Positions 43,806 through 52,975 of a stretch of DNA of 64,000 bases are shown one piece after another; position 1 is the stretch's first letter, and every line of letters starts with the position of its first letter. Both the position numbers and the translations under genes were made by a program. The stretch is from the NCBI GenBank assembly GCA_963712055.1, contig CAVQGN010000003.1, positions 310,001 through 374,000 on the forward strand, read 5' to 3'. The DNA is from JAHBVL01 sp963712055. Lineage in GTDB: Bacteria; Chloroflexota; Chloroflexia; Thermomicrobiales; UBA6265. The notes under the pieces are model-generated. The model was not told the DNA's origin, searched no databases, and saw only the letters and a list, made by a program, of their open reading frames with translations.

Positions 43806-44504
43806 CCATCGGCACGATCAGGAAATGAGTCTGTAACTCGGGTGATTCATGGCTGAAATAGTGTGTTGCGGTCTAGGGATTCTGACCGCTAACTGCTATG
43901 TGAAATCGCCCCTATAAGTTGAACGCTTGGCGTCCATGGGTGATCGAGCGCCGATTTCCAAGTTGCCTTGGGGTGAGGCGGCTCAGCGTGGTCGATCAGC
44001 TTCAGAGTCGACATCTCGATGGGAACAGGATTATGCGCTGGGCCAACGGATGGAGACGTTTACCGCGCTGCGCTCGGAGCTGACGAGCGCGGGCTGGTGC
44101 TGATTGAGTGTACAGACAACGGTCCTGCCACCACACGGTCCACGATCCGTCGAGAGACTGGCGGACTTCCACCGCACAGCGAGCAAAGCTGGACCGGTCG
44201 GGAGCCGCGGCAATCTGCAACGTCAGGCCGTTGATCTGGAATATCCGAGTGCCTCAAGGCGCGACCGACCTGGAACGGAGCGCGCTGATTGGCCGGCTGT
44301 TCGGCAACTGAGTCCTCCTCCCTGAGCGAGCGCAAAAAGATTCCATGATCATCGTGATAGACTTACGCTTCAGCGTTCATAGTCTGCCAGGTGTCCAGAG
44401 TGCTGGGACGCAGTTGCGAATGAATCAGGAGGGATGAAAATGACGGATGCAAAGGAATCAGCTGGCATGAGATAGAGTTGACGTCCACCGGATCAACTGC
44501 TAGC
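43806..44504. other. Gap of about 700 bases with no callable gene, probably decayed
   Basis: No intact gene. On the plus strand, short frames that join across shifts read like protein (MRWANG... / ALGQRMETFTALRSELTSAGLVLIECTDNG / PLIWNIRVPQGATDLERSALIGRLFGN, 44010-44312), which suggests a dead gene belonging to the adjoining ABC cluster. I cannot name it. AGGAGGGATG near 44430 resembles a ribosome site for the next, broken gene. Confidence 0.4.
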
Positions 44505-45857
44505 ATGGCGACCGGTTCGAAAGAATTCGATTTGATTCGTGGCGTTCAAGCGAAAGGTGTTCTCGTGAGAGATCTGCAAGCAATTACCAGTTCGACAGTT
44601 TCGCGTAGAAAACTCCTGATCGGCTCGGGAGCGGTTGCTGGAGCTGCCGCGATTGGCACACTGCGCATCCCGGTGGCAACCGCGCAGGATGCAGTCGAAA
44701 TCACCTTTGGAGCAATCACCCGGAGTGGCAAGATCAGACCCTACAGTCTCATGGAGGCTTTCGCGGCAGCGAACCCAGACGTACACGATCGAGCTGACAT
44801 CGATTCCCTGGTCAGGACTATCCGGCCAAGCTGCAAACCGGATTGGCAGCAGAAGACGGTGTCAGACATACTAGTTCTTCTTGAAGGCGACATCTACGGC
44901 AAGTACGGGCATCGGGGCGAATTGCCTTGCATCGATCTTACTGGCAGTAGTCGACACCACGCAGCTGATCGATTCAGCGCAGTCTCCAGGTCGAGTACGA
45001 TGGGAAATCCTACGGAATACCGCTGGCCTCCTACACCGTCGGCTTGGCAGTTCAAAAATCCATTCTGGCTGACAACGGTGTGACCGCCCCAACCACATGG
45101 GACGAACTCAAAGCTACGTGCCAAACACTACTCGACAACGGAGTCACACCGCTGACTTTGGGGCCAAGGATGGGGTGCACACATTCTTCATGTACATCGG
45201 CCTTGCTTCATCGATCCTCGGAATCGAGGGATTCGCCCAGCTGCAGCGCGGGCGAGAGGCAACTTACGGACCGATGCTGTTCTACCTGCGGCTCAGATGC
45301 TGCTTGATTTGCAACCCGTACTACAACGAAGGATTCGAAGCAACAGACTATGTGACCGTCCAAGGCGCTATTTGCTCAAGGACTTGGCTGCGATGATGGT
45401 TGCCGGCACTGCTGACTTCACCGGGTTCAAGGAGGAGAATCCTGACGCAGATCTAGGCTTCGTCGCCTGGCCGGACCGGAGGCAGGAAAGTACGCAACAA
45501 ACACCGGTATGGAGCTTCTCAATACACGGTCAGCAGTACTCGTCGCCAGAGAGAACAGGAAGCGGCAACCAGATTCGTGGCGTGGCTGGCCGGCGAAGAG
45601 CGCAGCAGCATCGTTGCTGATATCATCGCCTTCCATGTCGAACAAGAACGTGACCGAGATTGACAGATCCAATCAAGGCCGAGACGATTGCTGTACGCGA
45701 TCACGATGTACCAGTCTGGTACGCGTTACCAGAAACTGCCGGCACATTCAACTGGTGTCTCGAGAACTCCGGCAGGCTTTGGACTGGCGAGTTGTACGCC
45801 CGAGCAGTTCGCTGCAGAGATGCAATCCACGATAATGCCATCTGGGGCGCGCAGTAA
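44505..45857 (+). pseudogene. Broken ABC substrate-binding protein (family 1, CUT1 type)
   Basis: The start is readable: a twin-arginine-like signal (SRRKLLIGSGAVAGAAAIG) and VEITFGAITRSGKI...SLMEAFAAANPD. From there the family pattern jumps between frames: LVLLEGDIYGKYGHRG, then YDGKSYGIPLASYTVGLA, APTTWDELKATCQTLLDNGVTPLT (from 45044), DGVHTFFMYIGLASSILGIEGFAQLQRG (from about 45165), YYNEGFEATDYVTVQG, MMVAGTADFTGFKEENPDADLGFVAWP (from 45393), and a C-terminus ending HDNAIWGAQ (45857). At least six frameshifts are needed. It would have been the lipid- or wall-tethered sugar receptor of the importer. Confidence 0.85.
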
Positions 45858-45941
45858 ACTCACGGATCTTGAGCAATCAGTTGAGTGACTCGGGCGGTCG
45901 GTCAACCGCCCGGAGTCTGGCAATTAAGGTCCGGGCACCCA

Positions 45942-46908
45942 ATGGCCGACGCATCAACGTGCAAGATGTATCCGCATCCGCGAGCGCCGTCGTTCTGGCA
46001 GCGATGGCCCTTTCTCTGGTTCATTTTGCCAGCCATCGTTGGTTATGCCTGCTCTTTATCTATCCGACTGCTACGAGCTTTCTATTACAGCCGTCTTCGA
46101 CTGGTCCGGCATCGGGCCGATCTGGCGGCTTCATCGGCCTTGACAACTTCAAAGAGCTTCTTAGGCAGCGATAGTTTCTGGAACGCGGTGAAGAATTCGA
46201 CCAAGCTGTTCCTGGCGATCTTCCTACTCCAGAACACGCGTTTCGCTCGGACTGGCGGTTATGCTCAACCGGCGGTCTCTCGATCACACACGTTTACCGA
46301 GCAATCATCTTTCTGCCGGTCGTGATATCGGCCGTTGCAACCGGGCATCATTTGGAGTGCTCATGCTCGATCCGACAATTGGAGTCGTGAACCCAATGTT
46401 GGAGGACCTCGGATTAGCTAGACTTGGTCAGACTCTGGCAAGCCGATCCTGAATGGGCGATGAAGACCGTCTATTTGGTGCAGTTCTGGCAATGGAACGG
46501 GATGGCCGTTGTGCTCTTTCTGGCCGGTCTACAGAGTGTTCCTGAAGATCTCCAGCATGCGGCGCTATTGGATGGAGCCAACCGGTTGGCAGGTCTTTCG
46601 TGACGTCACCTTCCCGATGCTGGCCCCAGCATTCACGATCGTGACTGTCCTGTCATTCATCCTGATCTTTCGAGCGTTCGATCTGCTCTATGTTCTGACC
46701 GGTCCACAGGGAGCACCAGGAGGTCGTCACCCATGTTGCTCGGTGTACTGATCTATGGCAGATGCATTTGGCACCAGCGGTATGGCGCTGCACCTCGATT
46801 TAGCTACGCCATCGCAGAGGGAGTGACACTTTTCATCTTCCTGGCCGGCAGTGTCAGGCCGTGATAATCAAGGGCCTTGGAAAACGAGAGGAAGCGATCC
46901 AGACATGA
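45942..46908 (+). pseudogene. Broken ABC sugar permease 1 (MalF type)
   Basis: Begins ADASTCKMYPHPRAPSFWQRWPFLWFILPAIVGYA (45942) and continues across several frames: GLDNFKELL, SFWNAVKNSTKLFLAIFLLQN, FLPVVISAVATG, VLMLDPTIGVVNPMLEDLGL, WAMKTVYLVQFWQWNGMAVVLFLAGLQSVPEDLQHAALLDGAN (the EAA loop of importers), then VFRDVTFPMLAPAFTIVTVLSFILIFRAFDLLYVLTGPQGAP. The terminal peptide ...KREEAIQT ends at 46908, overlapping the next ATG by four bases. Several frameshifts; not functional as read. Confidence 0.83.
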
Positions 46909-47795
46909 GCGCGATTAACCTCAATCCGTCAGACAGTCAATTCAAAGTCAGCGCTCCAAGAAGTTGCAGGCGTGGTTAGAAACATGGCCTGGCACGTTGG
47001 CTTCTTAGCCGCATGCTTCTTCGTGACTTCGTCGCCAATTCTGATGGTTTTTTTTGGATCGTTTAAGTCAATTCCGAGTTCCTCAGACAACCTATACGGC
47101 TGCCTGAATCGTGGAATCTGGCGAATTATCGCGACGCCTGGGAAAAAGCAGAACTCCAGACTAGCCCTGCGTCAATAGCGTTCTTTCAACCGTCCGTCGG
47201 CGTGGCGTCAGCACTCTTCTGGCAGCATTCGCTTCGTATGGGATTTCACGGTTTCAGTTCGGCGGCAGATCTGGCTACGCCTTCTTTTCATTGGCGGACT
47301 GGTGGTGCCGGTGCAACTCATCATTCTGCCCTTGCTGATACATTTTTCGTGACCTTGGCATGCTTGGTGGCCTTTCCCCACTTGCGCTAGTCTTCTGCGT
47401 TTTCGGAATTCCACTTGGAGACACTGGTGCTCACTGGGTTCTTCAGCCTCTTACCGAAGGACCTCGAGGATGCTGCCCGGATCGATGGTGCAAGTCACTT
47501 CGAGATCTTCTGGCGGATCATGGTCCCACTTTCCCGTCCAGCGATCGCTGGCAGTGGTTATCCTCAATGGCATCTGGATGTGGAACGATTTCTTTCTCGG
47601 TTTCATCCTCATCTCGGACCAGATCCTCTATCACCGTTGCCGGTTGCAATCATGGCGTTTCGCGGCACCTATCTGACCAAGTGGGGCCTGATCTTTGCGA
47701 GCGTCATCATCTCCTCTGTTCCGGTCGTCATCGCCTATCTGATGCTCTCCCGTCAGTTCATCGCTGGTCTGACGGCCGGAAGCGTCAAGGGGTAA
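46905..47795 (+). pseudogene. Broken ABC sugar permease 2 (MalG type)
   Basis: Starts at ATGA overlap with permease 1 (SAINLNPSDSQFKVSAP), soon loses frame, then shows VGFLAACFFVTSSPILMVFFGSFKS, pieces of SRFQFGGRSGYAFFSL, LSLALVFCVFGIPL, VLTGFFSLLPKDLEDAARIDGASHFEIFWRIMVPLSRPAIA (EAA motif), WMWNDFFLGFILISDQ and an intact end AFRGTYLTKWGLIFASVIISSVPVVIAYLMLSRQFIAGLTAGSVKG. At least four frameshifts. No ATPase gene lies nearby, common for CUT1 systems that share one. Confidence 0.85.
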
Positions 47796-47818
47796 CGGCA
47801 AACCGGCGAACCGTTATG

Positions 47819-47839
47819 GCACACTGCCGACCAGTGTGC
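47819..47839 (+). promoter_or_regulatory. Perfect inverted repeat before the SDR gene
   Basis: GCACACTG (47819-47826), five bases, CAGTGTGC (47832-47839). It lies between the dead permease end (47795) and the SDR start (47869). No T-run follows, so an operator is more likely than a terminator. A LacI/GntR-type regulator could bind it; none is in the cluster. Confidence 0.45.
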
Positions 47840-47868
47840 ATGACACGTATGGATGAAGGGAAACACGA

Positions 47869-48594
47869 ATGCGATTCGACGGTAGGACAGCACTCGTCTC
47901 CGGGAGCGCCAAGGGAATCGGTGCAGCTATTGCCACCAGACTCGGCAATGAGGGCGCGACGGTCATCGTCGCAGACATCGACGTCGAACGGGCAGCGGCC
48001 ACTGCGGCGGCAATTGGTGCCAACGCCAAAGCGGTGTCGCTCGACGTTACCTCGCCCGAGTCGTGGGCAGAGGCAATCGCCAGCAGCGGATCGGTCGATA
48101 TCCTGGTCAACAACGCCGGAATTGCTGGTCGCTCCGCTCCCTCATGGGAAATCACCCCGGAAGAATGGAGTCAGGTTATCGACATCGATCTTACAGGTGT
48201 TTTTCTTGGCTGCCATACGGCGTTGCCGGGGATGATCGAGCGGGGCTGGGGTCGGATCATCAATATCGCTTCGATTGCCGGTAAGGAGGGAAATCCGAAC
48301 GCCGCACCCTACTCGGCTGCGAAGTCCGGCGTGATTGGTCTGACCAAATCGATCGCTAAAGAAGTTGCGACCAAGGGGGTGTTGGTCAATTGCATCACCC
48401 CTGCGGTAATCGCGACGGAGATTCTCGAGCAGCTGACCGAAGAGCACATCGCCTATATGACCAGCCGGATCCCGATGGGCCGTGTCGGTCAGCCAGAAGA
48501 AGTTGCCGCCCTGGCCTGCTTCCTCGCTTCCGACGACCTGTCGTTCTCGACCGGCGCGGTCTTCGATCTTTCTGGTGGCCGCGCGACCTACTAG
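47869..48594 (+). CDS. Short-chain dehydrogenase/reductase (FabG-like)
   Basis: A 241-residue classical SDR. Cofactor motif LVSGSAKGIGAAIA (TGxxxGxG variant with Ser), Asp36 after VIVADID suggesting NAD(H) preference, LVNNAGIAG, catalytic INIASIAG and YSAAK. Full length and intact. It follows the dead ABC permease genes and may oxidise a sugar or sugar acid made by the enolase-superfamily and UlaG-like enzymes; that link is positional. Ends in a strong bidirectional terminator. Confidence 0.87.
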   Translation: MRFDGRTALVSGSAKGIGAAIATRLGNEGATVIVADIDVERAAATAAAIGANAKAVSLDVTSPESWAEAIASSGSVDILVNNAGIAGRSAPSWEITPEEWSQVIDIDLTGVFLGCHTALPGMIERGWGRIINIASIAGKEGNPNAAPYSAAKSGVIGLTKSIAKEVATKGVLVNCITPAVIATEILEQLTEEHIAYMTSRIPMGRVGQPEEVAALACFLASDDLSFSTGAVFDLSGGRATY

Positions 48595-48618
48595 CAGATT
48601 GCCGCCCACCGGTAACGA

Positions 48619-48648
48619 AAAAGCCGGGACCAAATGGTCCCGGCTTTT
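48619..48648. terminator. Bidirectional terminator
   Basis: AAAAGCCGGGACC and GGTCCCGGCTTTT form a 13-bp perfect stem with a four-base loop. It gives T-runs in both directions and separates the convergent SDR and ABC-2 permease genes. Confidence 0.92.
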
Positions 48649-48660
48649 CTGCTGAGCGGG

Positions 48661-49464
48661 TTATCCGGAGGTCACATCCCGGCGATTGAAGACGAACAGG
48701 GTGATTAGAACGAATAGCGCCACCCAGATTCCGATCACGCCAATTCCGGTCAACATCTCGCTCCGCGTTGATCCATCCTCGGTTCCATAGGAAAAGACCT
48801 CACCAGCGCTGTAATAGGGCATCGCCTTCTGGATGGAGTCGAACACGTCACTCAATGCACCAAGTAACGCGAAGACAATCGGCTCGATAAACGCATACAC
48901 GACCCCAAGCGCGATACCAGCAGCGTTCGACTTTGTGACCAGAGCGAACATCATCGCTAAGGCGGCAATTGGAAGGAACGCGATGAAGAGTCGAGCCGCC
49001 GCACCGAGATTGTCCGTAATGTGCGACATCGACAGACCGAATCCCTCACCAACGATCATGCTCGCGACAGTGGCAGTCACAATCGTAAAGAGTACGGAGA
49101 AGAGCACAAACACCGCGACATAGATGGCAACCGTCGCCCACTTCGCCCCAAGCAGGGCTGAACGGGTGGGGGTGCGCGCCAGGAGCGGTCGCAAGGTGTT
49201 CCATCCGAATTCGGACCCGATCAGGCTTGATGAAAAGACGGTCAGGAGGATGGTCCCAAAGAGGAAGACGAACGACAGTCCATTGTCCACGATATTGTCG
49301 ACACTGACGAAATCAATGTAGTCCTGATCGTCCGGATTCACGAAGTGAGCGATCGTGAATCCTCCGTAGAAGAGCAGAATGATAACGGCCATGATGGCAA
49401 GCAACGTTTTCGATTGCGCTCGTTTGCTGATCCGATAGAGTTCACTTCGAAGAATTCCTGACAC
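48661..49464 (-). CDS. ABC-2 type transporter permease
   Basis: A 268-residue membrane protein with six predicted helices and the N-terminal amphipathic start SELYRISKRAQSKTLLAIM. The loop IGSEFGWNTLRPLLARTPTRSALLGAKW is the typical coupling region of ABC-2/BcrB-like exporters. A separate ATPase gene lies directly upstream on the same strand. The GTG at 49464 has AAAGGA seven bases upstream; the frame is open to a TTG at 49482. Substrate unknown; drug, lantibiotic or lipid export are family options. Confidence 0.83.
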   Translation of the reverse strand: MSGILRSELYRISKRAQSKTLLAIMAVIILLFYGGFTIAHFVNPDDQDYIDFVSVDNIVDNGLSFVFLFGTILLTVFSSSLIGSEFGWNTLRPLLARTPTRSALLGAKWATVAIYVAVFVLFSVLFTIVTATVASMIVGEGFGLSMSHITDNLGAAARLFIAFLPIAALAMMFALVTKSNAAGIALGVVYAFIEPIVFALLGALSDVFDSIQKAMPYYSAGEVFSYGTEDGSTRSEMLTGIGVIGIWVALFVLITLFVFNRRDVTSG

Positions 49465-49513
49465 CAGCCGATCCTTTCTCAAATCGTGTTCATCGATGGG
49501 TGTTCGTTCCGGG

Positions 49514-50491
49514 TCAATCCGTCGGGTGATCTTCGTCGGTCAGACCCAGGAAGAGTTCTTCGAGCGACTGGCGCTTGTTGGCAATCCCGTGGGCATAGAT
49601 ACCGGCCTCTGCGAGCACCTGATTGATCAGCGCCGCCGAATCCTCCGGAGCGACGATGCGAAGCTGACCATCGCCTGATTCGATTCGCTCGACGATGCTC
49701 ATTGTTTCGAGCACGGCAATCGCCTGCTGCTGAGCAGTCGCCTGAACCAGCACTTCGATGTAAGCCTGATCACGGAGCAACTCGTCGACCGTGCCAGTCG
49801 CCACGAGTTTGCCTTTTTGAATGATGGCGACTCGATCACTGACCTGCTCCACCTCATTGAGCAGGTGGCTCGCGAGAAAGACGGAATGCCCTTCAACTGC
49901 CAACCGTGGGATGATCTCCCGCACCTCCCGCTGGCCAGCAGGATCGAGCCCATTCGTTGGCTCGTCGAGAATCACGATGGCAGGGTTGGTCAGCAGCGTG
50001 GCAGCCAGACCAAGTCGCTGTTTCATTCCGAGCGAAAAGGTCTTGTACTTCTGATCGGCTCGGCTTTCCATGTTTACCAGGTTGAGGAGATAGTCGATAC
50101 GGGCATTGTCAACCGTGCCAGAGAGCATGGCGAGTGCGCGCAGGTTCTCACGACCGGTCAAGTAGGGGTAGAACGCCGGATTCTCGATAATCGCTCCGAT
50201 CGTTTCCGAGACGATCCCAGGGTTACCTTCGAGAGGTTTTCCCGCAATCGTGATCGATCCCTGCGTCGGCCTGATCAGGTTGAGAATCATTCCGACCGTG
50301 GTGCTCTTACCTGCGCCGTTGGGACCGAGAAAACCAAGCACCTCACCAGCGTTCATCGAGAAACTGAGATCGTCGACCGCCAGGAAGTCGCCAAACTTCT
50401 TGGAAAGATTGAACGTCTCCAGAACCGTTCGGGTTCCAATCCCGGGCTGATTCTGCAGTTCTCGAGCAAATACCTGAGCCGTCACGCGCAT
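49514..50491 (-). CDS. ABC transporter ATP-binding protein (BcrA-like)
   Basis: A 325-residue ATPase. Walker A FLGPNGAGKST, Q-loop region IGAIIENPAFYPYLTGREN, signature FSLGMKQRLGLA, Walker B AIVILDEPTNGLDPAG and H-loop LASHLLNEVEQ. The C-terminal ~90 residues (after KGKLVATG) are the extra domain of the BcrA/CcmA exporters. With the ABC-2 permease it makes a two-gene exporter. ATG 50491 follows AGGAAGG; a longer frame goes to 50590 without better support. Confidence 0.9.
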   Translation of the reverse strand: MRVTAQVFARELQNQPGIGTRTVLETFNLSKKFGDFLAVDDLSFSMNAGEVLGFLGPNGAGKSTTVGMILNLIRPTQGSITIAGKPLEGNPGIVSETIGAIIENPAFYPYLTGRENLRALAMLSGTVDNARIDYLLNLVNMESRADQKYKTFSLGMKQRLGLAATLLTNPAIVILDEPTNGLDPAGQREVREIIPRLAVEGHSVFLASHLLNEVEQVSDRVAIIQKGKLVATGTVDELLRDQAYIEVLVQATAQQQAIAVLETMSIVERIESGDGQLRIVAPEDSAALINQVLAEAGIYAHGIANKRQSLEELFLGLTDEDHPTD

Positions 50492-50611
50492 TACCTTCCT
50501 GAATATCAGCGTCCCTGAATCAACGAACGCTTCGCTGAAGGCACCAAAAATCCGCCGGCGAAGCATGGAATACTGCCCATGCATTGTCAACCACTCGCGT
50601 GGGCGTAGGCT

Positions 50612-51859
50612 TCATGCTGACGAAGTCTGATCAGCGGGCATGAATCCCCTCTGGAGAAAAGGAATGGCGATAAGCGGCGCGGCGACGGCAAACCACAGCG
50701 CGAGGTGAAGGCCGTAGACCGATGCGACCCATGCCCCTATTCCCGTTCCAACCAGCAGAGAGCCGAACTCCAGCACCCGGAATACGGCGTTGACCCGACC
50801 CAGCCAGTCCTCCGGAGTGACATCCTGGCGATAGCTCACGCCAGCTATTTCGGCGATCGTCCAGGCTGGGTCGATCGTGAACTGCTGCAACACGAGCAAA
50901 ACGATCGCCACGACACCAAATTCAGGCGACAACGGAATAAGCGCCTGACCACCAGCAATGATCAGCATCCCCAGAATCAGTGTGTTCTTGATTCCATAGC
51001 GGAGGAGAACGGGTGCGGCTCGAAGCGCTCCCAGCAGCGATGCAACCCCGCCCAATCCGAAGATCACGCCAAGCAGACCTGGTCGAAAACCGAGGTCCTC
51101 TATCACATAAAGCAGAAATGCGACGCCGAAGATCGACTGGGCCAGACTGAGACAAATGGTCACCATGGCCAACGCACGCAATCTCGGGTCGGCGGCAACT
51201 CGGCGAAAACCCGCAAACAGACTGCTGACTTCAGGAGGCTCAGTCCGGTCGCTCGCAACGACTTCGTCAGCATCGATCCGCTTGAGAAAGAAAGCGGAAA
51301 CGAGAAAGGTCAAAGCATCGATGACCAACGCAAACGGCGCGGTCAGGAGCTGAACGAACCAGCCTCCTGACGCGAATGCGAAGAACTCAGCAACCGAGCT
51401 ACTGGCCGTCATCTTGCTGTTTGCTTCGACGATATGTTTTCGGCCGACGAGACTGGGGAGAAACGACTGGTAGGCAACATCGAATACCACTCCGAGTCCA
51501 CCGGCTACGGAGATAACGGTTACAAGTAACGGCATCGAGAGTTGATCGAAAAGGAATGCCACCGGAATGAGGATGACCACCCCCGCCCGCACAAAATCAG
51601 TGCCGATCATCAACGATTTGCGACGAAGACGATCGACGATCAGGCCAGCGATGAATCCGGCGAAGAACGCAGAAACCGTTGCAGCGATCCTGAGCACGGC
51701 GATATCACCCGCCGACGCGTCAAGCTCGATGATCGCAACGAATGGAATCGCGACATGGGTCAGCAGCGAGCCGAATACTGAAACGGTTTGCCCGCTCCAC
51801 AATCGAACGAAATTTCGCTCAGCCCGGAGTGAACCCGAAGTAGCCGCGAGCAAACGCAT
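50612..51859 (-). CDS. Major facilitator superfamily transporter
   Basis: A 415-residue membrane protein with 12 predicted helices. The first pair FVRLWSGQTVSVFGSLLTHVAIPFVAI and the loop IVDRLRRKSLMIGTDFVRAG (MFS motif A) mark the MFS_3/EntS-like branch of drug or siderophore exporters; LGRVNAVFRVLEFG is the conserved part of the second half. Single gene; the substrate is unknown. Confidence 0.86.
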   Translation of the reverse strand: MRLLAATSGSLRAERNFVRLWSGQTVSVFGSLLTHVAIPFVAIIELDASAGDIAVLRIAATVSAFFAGFIAGLIVDRLRRKSLMIGTDFVRAGVVILIPVAFLFDQLSMPLLVTVISVAGGLGVVFDVAYQSFLPSLVGRKHIVEANSKMTASSSVAEFFAFASGGWFVQLLTAPFALVIDALTFLVSAFFLKRIDADEVVASDRTEPPEVSSLFAGFRRVAADPRLRALAMVTICLSLAQSIFGVAFLLYVIEDLGFRPGLLGVIFGLGGVASLLGALRAAPVLLRYGIKNTLILGMLIIAGGQALIPLSPEFGVVAIVLLVLQQFTIDPAWTIAEIAGVSYRQDVTPEDWLGRVNAVFRVLEFGSLLVGTGIGAWVASVYGLHLALWFAVAAPLIAIPFLQRGFMPADQTSSA

Positions 51860-51895
51860 GCTCAGCTATCGGTCAGCATTTGCACTGGTTCGTTC

Positions 51896-52789
51896 CTAAC
51901 GGCTGAGAGCGCCGGCTGCAGCCAGAGCCTCGACACCTTCCGTTGTCAAGGGGTGCAACGCAGCGATCACCTGACTGGTCCCTCTTTCACGGTATTCGGA
52001 GAGACCCGCAGCCACATCTTGGACCGAGCCAGTGATGTATTTCATCCGGTTGTCGCTTCCTTCTGGTGCCGGCGCCAGGTCGGTGAAGGCAATATTCACC
52101 CCAACCGTGATGTCGATCGAAGCGATATCCCGTCCCTCAGCCTCGCACGCCGCCTTGAGACCGCGCAGATGATCCTCCGTCGCTTCCGGATACCCATGCC
52201 AGCAAGTGTTCCAGGCATCCGCGTATTTGGCCACGAGTCTCGCCATTCTCGGCTTGAATCCGGCAATCAAGAGCGGAACGGGCCGGGTTGGTGGCGGCAC
52301 CATCAGACAATTCGGTGCGGACGAGTAGGTCCCCTCGAAGTCAACCGAACCCTCGCGGATGAGGGGAGCAATAATCTCGACAGCCTCCTCGAACTGATCG
52401 ACAAGGTGGGTGAACTGCAACCCGAAGGCATCGAACTCCGGTTTGTGCCAACCGGCTCCAATCCCCAGCGTCAGCCGTCCGCTGCTAACTTCGTCGAGCG
52501 CGACTGCCATTTTCGCAAGCACCGCCGGATTCCTGAACGCCGTGCAGAGGACCAGGGAACCGATCTCGACCCGCTCGGTCACTTCAGCAAGTGCCGACAT
52601 AATGGTCCAAGCTTCCCACACCCCCTGCGGCTCCTTCTCCTCGAAATGAAACAGAAGGTGATCGTAGATCCAGATCGCGTCCAGTCCGTTCGCCTCGGCG
52701 GCCAACGCCAGCGATCGTATTTCTCCGTAGGAGCGCACACGACCGGTTTCCTCATTTTCTCCCATCGGCAGGATCACGCCAGTTTTCAT
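51896..52789 (-). CDS. LLM class F420- or flavin-dependent oxidoreductase
   Basis: A 297-residue luciferase-like barrel protein. GVILPMGENEE..., GLDAIWIYDHLLFH, RVEIGSLVLCTAFRNPAVLAKMAVALDEVSSGRLTLGIGAGWHKPEFDAFG and PVPLLIAGFKPRMARLVAKYADAWNT match F420-dependent families common in Actinobacteria and Chloroflexota. The cofactor could also be FMN. ATG 52789 follows GAGGAAG; a frame extension to 52831 lacks a site. Substrate unknown. Confidence 0.84.
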   Translation of the reverse strand: MKTGVILPMGENEETGRVRSYGEIRSLALAAEANGLDAIWIYDHLLFHFEEKEPQGVWEAWTIMSALAEVTERVEIGSLVLCTAFRNPAVLAKMAVALDEVSSGRLTLGIGAGWHKPEFDAFGLQFTHLVDQFEEAVEIIAPLIREGSVDFEGTYSSAPNCLMVPPPTRPVPLLIAGFKPRMARLVAKYADAWNTCWHGYPEATEDHLRGLKAACEAEGRDIASIDITVGVNIAFTDLAPAPEGSDNRMKYITGSVQDVAAGLSEYRERGTSQVIAALHPLTTEGVEALAAAGALSR

Positions 52790-52975
52790 GAGAATGCTTC
52801 CTCTCGGAATCGTGGACAGGTTGTTCGACATCCGCCACGTGCGGGTTGCTCACGACCTGCAGCTTCTGGTAACGATACAGGCTGAAACACAGTCGATCTC
52901 CCTGGACGCGCCGTCATGGGTCAATCGGCATCGTGTATGCTGCTCCGTCGTCCCTCGTGGAGTTCTCTCGATCTC

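Noticed and set aside
43806..47795. Insertion sequence or transposase as the cause of the decayed ABC block
   Set aside because: No transposase motif, terminal repeat or target duplication is visible; the damage is spread as small frame changes.
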